Shown one piece after another: positions 34,780-44,689 of a DNA stretch of 64,000 nucleotides (position 1 is the stretch's first letter; every line of letters starts with the position of its first letter). The position numbers and the translations under genes are program-made. The notes under the pieces are model-generated. The model had not been told where the DNA came from. It did not search any database and was given only the letters and a program-made list of their open reading frames with translations. This DNA is from Fibrella rubiginis (GTDB lineage Bacteria > Bacteroidota > Bacteroidia > Cytophagales > Spirosomataceae). The DNA is taken from assembly GCF_017353185.1 (NCBI RefSeq), contig NZ_JAFMYV010000010.1:248001-312000 (forward strand), written 5' to 3'.

Positions 34780-34869
34780 GTTCAAGGTTTGATGTCTAAG
34801 GTTTAACGTTGCTTCGCGATGGTTGTACTTCGCGAAGCAACGTTAAACCTTAGACATTAAACCTTGAAC
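34780..34869. repeat. Heptad palindrome IR11
   Basis: 40-bp arms with one mismatch (34780-34819, 34830-34869). Words GTTCAAG, GTTTGAT (right arm GTTTAAT), GTCTAAG, GTTTAAC, core TTGCTTCGCGA. It fills the gap between coxS and coxL. Confidence 0.9.
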
Positions 34870-34875
34870 TAGTTT

Positions 34876-35418
34876 CTAAACTGCCGCAGGCTCTGTGGTG
34901 GGTTCGTTGGTCCAGACGTGGTGATCGGCGAGGAGGGGCGCAGGGGTATGGTCGGCGGCCCATTGAATGGCTTTCACGATGTTGTGATAGCCCGTGCAGC
35001 GGCAGATGTTTCCTTCTAGTGCCTCCCGGATATCGTGTTCCGAGGGGTTGCGTTGACGGCTGAGCAGGTCGGCGGCGGTCATGATCATGCCGGGGGTGCA
35101 GAAGCCGCATTGCAGACCGTGGCACTCTTTGAAGCCTTCCTGAAGCGGGTGTAGCTGCCCGATGGTGCCGTTGGCATTAAACTGCGCGAGGCCCTCGATG
35201 GTGGTCACGGTGCAGCCATCGGCCTGGGCGGCGAGCAGGGTGCAGGACTTTACCGCCACGCCATCGACATGAACGGTGCAGGACCCGCACGAGGAAGTAT
35301 CGCAGCCCACGTGGGTGCCGGTGAGGCGTAGGTTGTCGCGGAGGAAATCGACCAAAAGGGTCCGGTCCTCCAGGTCCGCTTGTCGGACTTTGCCGTTTAC
35401 TGTGAGGTTAACTTGCAT
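34876..35418 (-). CDS. coxS: 2Fe-2S subunit of CODH-type molybdenum hydroxylase
   Basis: 180-aa small subunit with two 2Fe-2S clusters. The plant-ferredoxin-like N-terminal domain has CDTSSCGSCTVHVDG and a later KSC (about 39-60). The C-terminal domain has CGFCTPGM (about 99-106) and CRCTGYHNI (about 138-146). It relays electrons from the Mo centre to FAD. The last 20 residues are a variable tail. Starts 15 bp after coxG. Confidence 0.95.
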   Translation of the reverse strand: MQVNLTVNGKVRQADLEDRTLLVDFLRDNLRLTGTHVGCDTSSCGSCTVHVDGVAVKSCTLLAAQADGCTVTTIEGLAQFNANGTIGQLHPLQEGFKECHGLQCGFCTPGMIMTAADLLSRQRNPSEHDIREALEGNICRCTGYHNIVKAIQWAADHTPAPLLADHHVWTNEPTTEPAAV

Positions 35419-35433
35419 AGGGGGAGAAAGGGG

Positions 35434-35892
35434 TTATGAATGCGTAGTAGGGTCTGCCGCTAGTTCGTTTTCGACATTGGCGAAGAACTGCTTGGTCAGG
35501 GTAGTGGCCACGCCCGAAATGACGCGCTGCCCCGTGCGGGCCAACAGGCCTGACAGGCGGGCGTTGCCGTCGAAGGAGATCTCGGTTTGGGCATCGCTCA
35601 ACGGTTTTAGTGCGATGCTGACGGTGGCGTCGGCGTTACCGATTTTGCTGTTTTGCTTAACGTGCAGCGTATAGCCCTCGTTTTCGCGGATGTCAGACAG
35701 CGACAACGTGCCGGTGAAGGCACCACTGACGGGACCAAGCTTGATCTCGGCAATGGCGAGGTATTCGTTCTCGGCTGTTTTTTCGAGCCTGGTCACCCCC
35801 GGCACCACACGGGCCAGTGTGTCGGTGTCCATGAGCATGGTCCAGATAGTGGACACAGGTGCATCGAGGGTATGCGAACCGGTTAATTCCAT
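35434..35892 (-). CDS. coxG: CoxG-like SRPBCC family protein
   Basis: 152-aa START/SRPBCC-fold protein of the carbon monoxide dehydrogenase subunit G family (MELTGSHTLDAPVSTIWTMLMDTDTLARVVPGV at the N-terminus, typical helix-grip pattern). In Oligotropha the homologue CoxG anchors the enzyme to the membrane. It is the first gene of the operon coxG-S-L-M-D-E here. The 157-bp divergent gap to the GH43 gene presumably holds the operon promoter. Confidence 0.9.
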   Translation of the reverse strand: MELTGSHTLDAPVSTIWTMLMDTDTLARVVPGVTRLEKTAENEYLAIAEIKLGPVSGAFTGTLSLSDIRENEGYTLHVKQNSKIGNADATVSIALKPLSDAQTEISFDGNARLSGLLARTGQRVISGVATTLTKQFFANVENELAADPTTHS

Positions 35893-36049
35893 AGGATAAA
35901 AGGAAAGGGAAGGCTCCGCAACAGGGTGTTGTACGGGCTATAAATATGCGTACAAAAAATTACATTTTTCGATGTGGATCTATTTTTAACGGATTGGTAA
36001 TCTGACAATAGGGATGGTGTTTACTTTTACCCGTCAAACCCAATTGCTA

Positions 36050-37096
36050 ATGAAATTCTACCCTATCGCTTTCTCCTGCCTGAGCAGCTTAGCCGCGGTT
36101 GCCCAGCCTAAAACCCAGCCCGTTTCGCAACCGTTGGTGTCGAACATCTACACCGCCGATCCCTCCGCGCATGTCTTCAATGGAAAGTTGTATATCTATC
36201 CCTCACATGATATCGAATCCGGGGTGAAGGAAGATGATAACGGCGCCCATTTCGATATGCGCGACTACCATGTGCTCTCGATGGATTCGCCCGGCGTGGA
36301 TTCGCCCGCGGGCAAGGTGACAGACCATGGCGTGGCCCTTTCTGTAAAAGACATTCCGTGGGCGGGGCGGCAACTTTGGGCACCCGACGCGGCGGTTAAA
36401 AACGGGACCTACTACCTGTACTTTCCGTTAAAAGACAAAGAGGATGTTTTCAGGATAGGCGTGGCGACGAGCAAGCATCCTGAAGGACCGTTTACTCCCG
36501 AAAAAGCGCCCATGGCGGGTACATACAGCATTGACCCCTGCGTTTTCGCCGATGTTAATGGCGAGTATTACATGTACTTCGGCGGGATTTGGGGCGGTCA
36601 GTTGCAACGCTGGAACAACAACCACTACACGGCTGATGCCAAACTGCGTACCCCCGACGAAGCGGCTATTTTGCCCCGCGTTGCCCGGCTGGCTGCCGAC
36701 ATGAAACACCTGGCCGAAGCACCTAGAGAAGTGCAGTTGCTCGACGAAACAGGTAAGCCATTTTTGGAAAAAGACAACGCCAAGCGCTTTTTTGAAGCGG
36801 CCTGGGTGCATCGCTACAAGGGCAAATACTACTTCTCGTATTCGACCGGCGACACCCACAACATCGCCTACGCCATCGGAGACAGCCCCTACGGCCCGTT
36901 TACCTACAAAGGTGTAGTGCTACCTCCTGTGCAAGGCTGGACAAACCATCATTCTATTGTTGAGTTCAAGGGTAAGTGGTACCTGTTTTATCACGATGTA
37001 CAACTGTCGGGCAAGACCCATTTGCGCAACGTTAAAGTCGCAAAGTTGACGTATAATCCCGACGGGACGATTGTGCCGGTTTCGGCGTACAGGTAG
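36050..37096 (+). CDS. Secreted glycoside hydrolase family 43
   Basis: 348-aa five-bladed beta-propeller hydrolase, probably an arabinofuranosidase or beta-xylosidase. ATG at 36050 opens a signal peptide (MKFYPIAFSC... AAVAQ). The catalytic base Asp is in YTADPSAHVFNGKLY (about 38), the pKa-modulating Asp in SIDPCVFAD (about 165), and the acid Glu in FFEAAWVHRYKGKYY (about 245). Monocistronic and divergent from the cox operon. Exact specificity cannot be read from sequence. Confidence 0.92.
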   Translation: MKFYPIAFSCLSSLAAVAQPKTQPVSQPLVSNIYTADPSAHVFNGKLYIYPSHDIESGVKEDDNGAHFDMRDYHVLSMDSPGVDSPAGKVTDHGVALSVKDIPWAGRQLWAPDAAVKNGTYYLYFPLKDKEDVFRIGVATSKHPEGPFTPEKAPMAGTYSIDPCVFADVNGEYYMYFGGIWGGQLQRWNNNHYTADAKLRTPDEAAILPRVARLAADMKHLAEAPREVQLLDETGKPFLEKDNAKRFFEAAWVHRYKGKYYFSYSTGDTHNIAYAIGDSPYGPFTYKGVVLPPVQGWTNHHSIVEFKGKWYLFYHDVQLSGKTHLRNVKVAKLTYNPDGTIVPVSAYR

Positions 37097-37130
37097 GGGC
37101 AGCAGAGCGCGTAGCCGCCAAAGCACCAAG

Positions 37131-38282
37131 CTATTTAAGAAGGCTCACACTCCTCTGCTCTACCACACTGATTACATGCTGAATTGCCTTATCAATATCG
37201 GCCTCTGTCGTATGGCGGCCCAGGCTGAAGCGGACGGAGGCGTAGGCCAGATCGTCGGAGAGGCCAAGGGCTTTGAGCACGTGCGAGGGGTCGGTGGAGG
37301 CGGCGGTGCAGGCAGAGCCGTTAGACACGGCAATCTCGTTCAGGCTCATCAACAACGCTTCGCCGTCGACGTTCGGGAAAGCCAGATTCGTGGTGTTGGG
37401 CAAGCGGTGCATCTGGCTGCCATTTATACGTACATCAGGAAAATGGGCCAAAATACCCCTTTCGAGGCGATCCCGGAGGACCGCCAAGCGCGGGGCTTCG
37501 GTAGCCATGGCTGCCTGAGCTAGTTCGGCGGCTTTTCCCAGCGCCACGATGCCCGGCACGTTCAACGTACCTGACCGGCGACCGCGTTCATGCCGACCCC
37601 CATCCTGCTGGGCTATCAAAGGCGTCTTTTTGCGGACATACAAGGCTCCGATGCCTTTGGGCGCATACAATTTATGGCCCGACAAACTCAACAAATCAAT
37701 CTTGGTTTGGCCCAGGTCGATGGGCAGTTTACCCACAGCCTGGGTGGCGTCGGTGTGGAAGAGTGCGCCCTGGTCATGTACCCGTTCGGCAATGGCTGCA
37801 ATGGGTTGAATGGTACCGGTTTCGTTGTTGGCCCACATCACCGACACCAGTACGGTGGCGGGGGTCATAGCGGCAGTAACCTGTTCGGGCGTGATGAGGC
37901 CATCGGCGTCGGGCTGGAGGTAGGTGATGTCGGCGCCAAGCTGGGCCAGGTGTTCGCACACGTCGAGTACAGCCTTGTGTTCGGTCTGGACCGTAATGAT
38001 GTGATTGCCCCGGTGCTGGTTGGCCTCGAAAACGCCTTTCAGAGCCAGATTAATGCTTTCGGTAGCCCCACCCGTGAACACAAGCTCGACGGGAGACGCT
38101 CCCAGCAGATCGGCCAGTTGCTGGCGGGCGTGGGCCACGGCATCTTCCGCTTTCAGGCCAAACACGTGCGTTCGCGAGGCCGCGTTGCCGAAGTGTTGGG
38201 TGAAATAAGGCAACATCGTTTCCAGCACCCGTGGGTCAACGGGCGTCGTGGCGTTATGATCGAGATAGATGGGGTACTGCAT
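37131..38282 (-). CDS. Cysteine desulfurase (NifS/IscS family)
   Basis: 383-aa PLP enzyme releasing sulfur from cysteine for Fe-S cluster or thiocofactor synthesis. N-terminus YLDHNATTPVD is invariant. The PLP lysine is in SLSGHKLYAPKGIGALYVR (about 203), the preceding His in HTDATQAVGK, and the catalytic Cys lies in SNGSACTAASTDPSHVL (about 324). ATG at 38282 preferred to a TTG two codons upstream. The scaffold partner is not adjacent, though an IscA-like gene occurs at 10.9 kb. Confidence 0.95.
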   Translation of the reverse strand: MQYPIYLDHNATTPVDPRVLETMLPYFTQHFGNAASRTHVFGLKAEDAVAHARQQLADLLGASPVELVFTGGATESINLALKGVFEANQHRGNHIITVQTEHKAVLDVCEHLAQLGADITYLQPDADGLITPEQVTAAMTPATVLVSVMWANNETGTIQPIAAIAERVHDQGALFHTDATQAVGKLPIDLGQTKIDLLSLSGHKLYAPKGIGALYVRKKTPLIAQQDGGRHERGRRSGTLNVPGIVALGKAAELAQAAMATEAPRLAVLRDRLERGILAHFPDVRINGSQMHRLPNTTNLAFPNVDGEALLMSLNEIAVSNGSACTAASTDPSHVLKALGLSDDLAYASVRFSLGRHTTEADIDKAIQHVISVVEQRSVSLLK

Positions 38283-38512
38283 AGACAAGGGCTATGACGA
38301 TGGCACTACTTTTTTGTGCGCAACTGCCTCCGAAGATAGAACGCGCAGGAGACAGATAGGCCATAAACACCGCGTTTTTTTGATCTGACGACTCAATTTG
38401 ACGCTGTTGATTCACAGCAACAAGTTTGTTTTCAGTCACTAAGCGAACTACTGTATATGTTCACTTATATTGACTCACTTTTAAGTAGCACAAATCTCAC
38501 CATGGCCTATTT

Positions 38513-41500
38513 ATGACTAGACTCCTTTACCTGCTTTTGTTTGCTTCTACCTTTTTGTATGCCACCAACACCAAAGCTGCTGGATGGACCGGCAAGGCTG
38601 ATTCGTATACCCTCGCTACGTCGTCTATATCAGGTACGTCTGCCGAACTGAGCTGGTCGGGTAGTGGCCCGGCTACCCGGTTCGATCTTCGATGGCGCAA
38701 ACAGGGGGCTGCCCAGTGGATTACTACGTCAGATATTCAGGCAACCAGTTTTCTGCTGACTGACCTGGAAGCAGGGCAATCCTATGAGTGGCAGTTGCTA
38801 CCGGCAGGAGCAACGGTCTGGCTAGGCGGCCCCGCCACGTTCACAACCACCTACACCTGCCCGGTGCTATATACATATAGCCCGGTCAGCCTTTCGGCCA
38901 CGGCGGCGCAGCTGTCGTGGTCATCGCCGTATCCGTCTACGCCAACCGACGTGTCTACCGTTGAATTCAGGCCTACGGGCGTCACGTCCTGGTCGAGCGT
39001 TACGTTTGCCACACCCTATTATTACAGCGGCTACCTGACCAATCTTACGCCCTCAACGACGTATGAATGGCGGGTACGTGCCACCTGTTCACCGTTTTCG
39101 AGCGTGGCCACCTTCACAACGCCTGCCTGCTCAATGGTGGATACTCAGGTAGCCCCATTGGCCACGACGGCCCAGTTTCGCTGGCAAACGGTTAACGGGG
39201 CCACGGCTACGTTCCGTTGGCGCCCGCAGGGCGGAACCTGGTCGACGGTGACGAACCCCGTGGGTAATTACCCGGCGCAGTACCAGCTAAGCGGCCTTAC
39301 GCCCAATGCCGTCTACGAGTACCAGGTGCAGCCCGTCTGTGGCACCGTTGTGGGTACGCCGTCGGCACCGGTCGCGTTCACCGCCTCGTGCAACGCCCCA
39401 AACTCCCTGAGCCTGGGCGCTATTACGGCAACCAATGCCACCATTACCTGGCGAGGAAACTACAAGGGCTTCTACGATTTTTCGTATGCAGTTCAGTACC
39501 GGCCAATAACGTCGCCCGTCAGTTCGTGGTCAGCAGGAAACAATTATTCGAATACGGCTACTAACGCCGCTTATGATTTCTATACCTCGATTGGTGGCCT
39601 GAATGCGGACACACCCTACGAGGTACGGGTGCAGACAACCTGCCCCGGTCCAACAACGTCGGCATTTACCGACCCGCCGGTTAGTTTCAGCACGACCGGC
39701 TGCGTCAGTACGGCCTCGAATCTCTATAGCTCCATTCAGTCGGTCAACGCCGTAAGTTTCAACTGGTCTGGCAGCTATGAGAATTACTACGCCGTTCAGT
39801 ACCGGGTTGCTGGTACCTTGCCCTGGACTCAGGTTGGTCCGCCCAGCTATCCAGGCAATACCTCGGCCTATATACAGGGGCTACAACCAGGTACGAAGTA
39901 TGAGTGGCAGGTGGTCACGTACTGTTCGCCCACCCAGGCAGCGTTGCCCACGGCTATCCAGTCGTTTACGACAGCGGCCTGCTCTAGTAGCCGCCTTGCC
40001 AACTTCAGCACCACCCCCGACCATAACACGGCTTCGGTTAGCTGGACGGAACAATACCCCGCTACCTACCAGTATGTTGTGCGTTATCGGCTGGCTGGTG
40101 CCGGCTCCTATACCACGCTTTCGGCCCAATCCAGTCAGATGGCTACCCTGACGGGCCTGACCAACAATACCGCCTACGAATGGCAGGTAGCTCCGGTATG
40201 TAGCGGCACGGCCACGTCGCTCTCCTTCACCGCCCCACAACCGTTTACCACCACCTGCCGACAGGCGGCCTACTCGTTGTCGACCAATGGCAATCGGGGC
40301 ACTGCCCGGCAATTGACGTGGTATAGCAACGCCTCAGACTATAACCAGACGTATCTTGTTCGTTACCGGCCTCAGGGAGGGAATTGGGTTGATCAGACAA
40401 TTAATTCGACCACGACGAGCCCAGTGTTCAGCGTAACGGGCCTGCAACAGAACACCACCTATAACTGGGAACTGGCCCGGCAGTGTACGGCAGGCAGCAG
40501 TAGCACCTATACGGCAGGTCCGTCGTTTACAACCGAATGCCGCAACACCCTCTATAACTACGGTGCCAGTTCTATTACGGCAACAAAGGTCAGGTTGTCG
40601 TTCAGTGACAATACGTATGGCTCGACCTATCAGCTTCGTTACCGGTTGGTGGGCGCGTCGAACTGGACCGTCGTTCCGTCTCTGACAAACTCGTATTACA
40701 CACTTACGGGTTTGACGCCTTATAGCCCCTACGAGTGGCAGGTGGCCGTACAATGCAGCGCCGACTTCATCAGCGACTTCTCGCCTACCCAAACTTTCGC
40801 TACCGACTGCGCCGTACCGACCGGTCTGTATGCCAGTTCGGGAGAAACGTACGCGTCATTCTCGTGGAGTTACAATGAAAACGTAACGGCTTATACCCTA
40901 CAGTACCGGCAGCAAAACACCTCGGCCTGGACAACCGTAACCGTAGCCGGTAACGCATCGTATTACACACTAAATGGGCTGCGTGGTGCGTATGAATGGC
41001 GCATACAGGCTGATTGCGGCGGGGGTATTGTATCTGACTTTTCGGCCATCATGCCCTTTAGCACGTATTGCAGCGCCCCCGCCACCCCCACTGTCTCGAA
41101 CATCAGCGCGTATGGGGCCACGGTAGCCTGGGGAGCTAATTCAACCGTGGCGCGGTATAACCTGCAATGGAAAACGGCTGGGTCGCCTACCTGGAACGTT
41201 ATCACCGACCTTGCCCAGTCGCCGTATGTGCTCACCGGCCTGAACACCAATGATGCCTACATTGTGCGCGTGCAGGCGCAATGCGGTAATGCACAATCGG
41301 TTTATACACAAGCTGTTGGGTTTGGCGCAAGTTGTTCGGCACCTACGGCACTCTCGACTGCAGCCTACTACTACACGACCGAACAGGGACGGCAGTTTTT
41401 CTGGAATCAGGCCGTTGGTGGTAGCTATACCCTGCGTTGGCGACCCATAGTGCCGTCGGGCCAACCGGCTGCCGACTGGATTGTTCGGGAGAATACGACA

Positions 41501-43441
41501 ACGGGCTATTTCGCCGCCCAGCTCTTGCCCGGCACCTATGAATGGCAGCTACGGCGGGTTTGTGTAAACGAGGCCACATCGGCCTTTGTGGGTGGCCCGA
41601 CGTTCAGCGTTCCTGCCTGCCAGACCGACCTCATCACCACCTACGCCAGTAGCGTAGAAAGTACGTCGGCCACGTTGACCTATACACCCGGTGCCGTAAC
41701 CGAACTACGCTGGCGGGCCGTGGGGGCGGGTGGCTGGAACGTAATATCGCAGATTGGTTACCCAAACGTGATCCTGACGGGGTTGACCGAAAACATGGCC
41801 TATGAATGGCAGGTGCGGGTGTTATGCCCCAACAGCCTGACCACGGCATTTGGTCCCTTGCAAACGTTTACGGCCTCCTGTGGCCCCCCTGCCAACCTGA
41901 CTACCCGTTGCACCACGCCAACAACGGCCAATCTGAGTTGGAGTGGTCCGCAAAACAGTACGTATGAAGTGAACTGGCGGGTGACGGGGGCAGCGCCCTG
42001 GTCGAGCCTGACGGTGACGGGTACGCAGGCTTCCCTGGCTGCTTTAACCAGTGGTACCAGCTATGAATGGCGGGTGAGGCCTGCCTGTTCACCCGTGTCG
42101 GCAACGGACTTTGTGGGGCCGGTTACCTTCAGCACGTTCTGTAGCGCGCCAACCGGCCTGACAATCTACACGGGCAGTACTTGTGGTCAGGCAGTGCTAA
42201 GCTGGCAGGGAGGCTGCATGCCAACCAACAACTTTACCGTTCGGGTACGCATCAGCTATGGTGAATGGGTTGAATACACCACGTCTAATAACTCATTGGT
42301 ATTGAACGGATTAACTTCGTCTGCTTATATCGACTATCAGGTTAAAGCCAGTTGTGGAACCGACTATTCTAACTATTCATTCATCTATTCTGGTAGTACG
42401 CTAACCTGTGCGCCCTGCAGTCCGGCCGTGCTCAGTCAGTCAGTGAGCAGCACGCTGGCATACCTGTCCTGGTCATCAGATAGCCCCGTAGCCGAGTTGC
42501 GGTGGCGGCCTGCCGGGGGTAACTGGACCACGGTTCAACCGACCACCAACAGCTATCTGCTCAACGGGCTTACAGTCAATACTATCTACGAATGGCAGGT
42601 ACGTAACAGTTGCGCCGGACCGGCTGATTTTGGCCCCATATCGTTCTTCCGAACTCGCTGCGACGCGCCATTCACCGACATCAATGGGTTGTCGGTGGAT
42701 GCCAACAATATCTGGTTCTTCTTTAGCCAGCCAGGCGGGCAAGCCTATGAGTTACGTTACCGGGCCGAAAACGGGGCCTGGATTACCCAGTCGGTTGCTG
42801 ATTCGCCAGCCATCCTTAACGGACTGGCGGTCAACACCCGCTACGAACTACAACTGCGAACGGTGTGTAGTGCGGGGGTTATGTCGGGCTGGTCACCGTC
42901 GCGCTACGGCACCACCGCCTGCCCAATTCCCACCCGGTTATCTGCCGACCAGCTAACCGATAACTCCGTGCGCCTCAACTGGCGGTATGATCCCTACGTA
43001 GTAAACCGAAACTACCCCCGAACGCTGCGTTATCGCCCGTTGGGCAGCACAACCTGGACCACCAGCAACCTCAACGGCCTGCCGTTGTCGAGTGTGCTGA
43101 GCTACACGCTGACGGGCCTTAGCCCGCAAACCAGCTACGAGTGGCAGGTACTCTATGACTGCGGTGCGGGTGGCACGTCGGCTACGGGCGGTGGGCCTGT
43201 CACGTTCCGCACCACAGGCGCGGGGCCATCCTGCACGGCCATGACCACGGTTCAACAGGGTGACTGGACCGACGCGGCCACCTGGTCGTGTGGTCGCGTG
43301 CCAATCGCAACCGATAAGGTGCTTATTCGGCATACTGTGCTTATCCCTAACGCGTCAACGGGGCGTGCCCTGCGGGTGGGCTATGAAACAGGTGGACGGG
43401 TTCGGATGGGTGCCGGGGCCAAATTGGTGCTGGGCCAATAA
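38513..43441 (+). CDS. Giant surface protein with 17 fibronectin type III repeats
   Basis: 1642-aa secreted protein. A signal peptide (about 1-22) precedes 17 repeats of 83-104 residues, each ending in a Cys; the repeats share a W after the second strand, an LRYR/LRWR strand and a YEWQV strand followed by a Cys, so each probably forms an internal disulfide. A final ~70-residue module (GDWTDAATWSCGRVP... through VLIRHTV) resembles a small parallel-beta/G8-like domain and ends the protein. No membrane anchor or clear T9SS domain was seen. Likely an adhesin or matrix protein. Confidence 0.88.
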   Translation: MTRLLYLLLFASTFLYATNTKAAGWTGKADSYTLATSSISGTSAELSWSGSGPATRFDLRWRKQGAAQWITTSDIQATSFLLTDLEAGQSYEWQLLPAGATVWLGGPATFTTTYTCPVLYTYSPVSLSATAAQLSWSSPYPSTPTDVSTVEFRPTGVTSWSSVTFATPYYYSGYLTNLTPSTTYEWRVRATCSPFSSVATFTTPACSMVDTQVAPLATTAQFRWQTVNGATATFRWRPQGGTWSTVTNPVGNYPAQYQLSGLTPNAVYEYQVQPVCGTVVGTPSAPVAFTASCNAPNSLSLGAITATNATITWRGNYKGFYDFSYAVQYRPITSPVSSWSAGNNYSNTATNAAYDFYTSIGGLNADTPYEVRVQTTCPGPTTSAFTDPPVSFSTTGCVSTASNLYSSIQSVNAVSFNWSGSYENYYAVQYRVAGTLPWTQVGPPSYPGNTSAYIQGLQPGTKYEWQVVTYCSPTQAALPTAIQSFTTAACSSSRLANFSTTPDHNTASVSWTEQYPATYQYVVRYRLAGAGSYTTLSAQSSQMATLTGLTNNTAYEWQVAPVCSGTATSLSFTAPQPFTTTCRQAAYSLSTNGNRGTARQLTWYSNASDYNQTYLVRYRPQGGNWVDQTINSTTTSPVFSVTGLQQNTTYNWELARQCTAGSSSTYTAGPSFTTECRNTLYNYGASSITATKVRLSFSDNTYGSTYQLRYRLVGASNWTVVPSLTNSYYTLTGLTPYSPYEWQVAVQCSADFISDFSPTQTFATDCAVPTGLYASSGETYASFSWSYNENVTAYTLQYRQQNTSAWTTVTVAGNASYYTLNGLRGAYEWRIQADCGGGIVSDFSAIMPFSTYCSAPATPTVSNISAYGATVAWGANSTVARYNLQWKTAGSPTWNVITDLAQSPYVLTGLNTNDAYIVRVQAQCGNAQSVYTQAVGFGASCSAPTALSTAAYYYTTEQGRQFFWNQAVGGSYTLRWRPIVPSGQPAADWIVRENTTTGYFAAQLLPGTYEWQLRRVCVNEATSAFVGGPTFSVPACQTDLITTYASSVESTSATLTYTPGAVTELRWRAVGAGGWNVISQIGYPNVILTGLTENMAYEWQVRVLCPNSLTTAFGPLQTFTASCGPPANLTTRCTTPTTANLSWSGPQNSTYEVNWRVTGAAPWSSLTVTGTQASLAALTSGTSYEWRVRPACSPVSATDFVGPVTFSTFCSAPTGLTIYTGSTCGQAVLSWQGGCMPTNNFTVRVRISYGEWVEYTTSNNSLVLNGLTSSAYIDYQVKASCGTDYSNYSFIYSGSTLTCAPCSPAVLSQSVSSTLAYLSWSSDSPVAELRWRPAGGNWTTVQPTTNSYLLNGLTVNTIYEWQVRNSCAGPADFGPISFFRTRCDAPFTDINGLSVDANNIWFFFSQPGGQAYELRYRAENGAWITQSVADSPAILNGLAVNTRYELQLRTVCSAGVMSGWSPSRYGTTACPIPTRLSADQLTDNSVRLNWRYDPYVVNRNYPRTLRYRPLGSTTWTTSNLNGLPLSSVLSYTLTGLSPQTSYEWQVLYDCGAGGTSATGGGPVTFRTTGAGPSCTAMTTVQQGDWTDAATWSCGRVPIATDKVLIRHTVLIPNASTGRALRVGYETGGRVRMGAGAKLVLGQ

Positions 43442-43455
43442 GGGTTGCTAAACAA

Positions 43456-43486
43456 AAAGCCCCCGCCAACCGGCAGGGGCTTTTTT
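43456..43486. terminator. Rho-independent terminator (bidirectional)
   Basis: A GC-rich stem (AGCCCCCGCC with GGCAGGGGCT) with a 4-5 nt loop, A5 before and T6 after. It lies between the convergent FN3 protein and LiaF-like genes and would terminate both. Confidence 0.9.
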
Positions 43487-43510
43487 CAACAGATGTGTAG
43501 GACTCATTAA

Positions 43511-44584
43511 TTAGTAGCGATCCACTTCAAAGTGGCTCATGCCACCGTCGTAGCGAATCGTAATCTTTTTGGCGGCTTTGTCGTAACCGGGGCTGAGGTA
43601 GGTGTTGTTGCCCACCCGCTCGAAATCATCGTCGATGTCGGTAGCGTTCATGCCGCCGTCGGTGGTGATTTTGACCCCGGCGCTTTGCGGCACCCGGATA
43701 TTCACCGACGTCATACCCGATGAGATTTTCACGTCAGACTGCGCGGCTTTGTCGCCCAGTTTCAGGTCAATGCCCGCCGCGCCGGCGTCGATTTTCAACG
43801 ACTTCACGGCGTAACGGCTTAGGTCGAAATCGCCCGAACCGGCCCCAAAATCGAGCACCATGTCCCAGAGTGGCTTCTCGTTGAGCTGCACTTTCACCGT
43901 CCCGAAATCAGAATGGTCGTTAAAGTTGAAATGCGCCCTTGAATTCTTCGTCGGTTCCAGCCGGATGGTTGGTGTCTGGGCATTGCGGTCAATGCTCATG
44001 CCATAGGTGTTGATCGTCCGGGTTTTCGCGTCGATCAGGCGGCTGGTCGGCTCGTCGATGGTGAACTTGGCAGCACCACCTTCCAGTACAAATTTGGCTT
44101 CGGCAGGAGCGATGGCAGGCATGTCTTCACTGTAACTCCCACTCCGCAATTCCGTATTATCCTCGTCGTCACTGTCGTCGCCATCGTCCGAATCATCGTT
44201 GTCGTCGGTGTAGTCATCGTCATTATCCTCGTCATTTGAGTCATACGCACCTGGTGGCGAAGGTGGTGACGGGGGCGAGGGTGGGTCGATATTCATCGAC
44301 AGGTCACGACCGTAACGATGGTGACGGCCTACGTAGCTAAATAGCCAGAAAGGCAGGGCAATGGCGAGAATAACGGTGAAGAACGTAGACAGGACAGATC
44401 GCCCGGATCCTGGTTCTTCCCGACGAAACAGGAGAGCAATACCAGCCAAAATGAGCAGTATGGGCCACAAACCGCGCACAAAGTACCAGTCGGGCATGGG
44501 GAACAGGTTCCAGTTGCGGGCCAAAAACAACACGCCGAGCGTGATGCAAAGCAGGCCCCAGAAATAACCGCGTCGGGTGTACAT
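43511..44584 (-). CDS. LiaF-like membrane protein with acidic linker
   Basis: 357-aa protein. Start at 44584 (MYTRRGYFWG); upstream codons are palindrome IR12. Three to four membrane helices (about 7-95) form the LiaF/PspC-associated membrane module. A highly acidic, low-complexity segment of about 32 residues, nearly all Asp, Glu and Asn with a few Ser, follows at about 118-150. The C-terminal half (about 170-355) is the repeated beta 'toast-rack' DUF2154-type domain. Overlaps functionally with the PspC gene upstream: LiaF plus PspC pairs mark envelope-stress response. Confidence 0.85.
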   Translation of the reverse strand: MYTRRGYFWGLLCITLGVLFLARNWNLFPMPDWYFVRGLWPILLILAGIALLFRREEPGSGRSVLSTFFTVILAIALPFWLFSYVGRHHRYGRDLSMNIDPPSPPSPPSPPGAYDSNDEDNDDDYTDDNDDSDDGDDSDDEDNTELRSGSYSEDMPAIAPAEAKFVLEGGAAKFTIDEPTSRLIDAKTRTINTYGMSIDRNAQTPTIRLEPTKNSRAHFNFNDHSDFGTVKVQLNEKPLWDMVLDFGAGSGDFDLSRYAVKSLKIDAGAAGIDLKLGDKAAQSDVKISSGMTSVNIRVPQSAGVKITTDGGMNATDIDDDFERVGNNTYLSPGYDKAAKKITIRYDGGMSHFEVDRY

Positions 44585-44592
44585 AGGAAGGG

Positions 44593-44686
44593 AGTTTTCA
44601 GTTTGGAGTTTGGAGTTTACAGTTGCTTCGCCAGCTACACTAAACTGGCGAAGCAACTGTAAACTGAAAACTCCAAACTGAAAACT
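44593..44686. repeat. Heptad palindrome IR12
   Basis: Arms of about 42 bp (44593-44634, 44645-44686). Left words GTTTTCA, GTTTGGA, GTTTGGA, GTTTACA; right arm on the other strand GTTTTCA, GTTTGGA, GTTTTCA, GTTTACA. The third word is exchanged as a unit. Core TTGCTTCGCC. Between the PspC and LiaF-like genes. Confidence 0.9.
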
Positions 44687-44689
44687 GGT

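Noticed and set aside
27862..35892. Genuine aerobic CO dehydrogenase operon
   Set aside because: The large subunit has the form II AYRGAGR loop, so CO oxidation is not supported by sequence.
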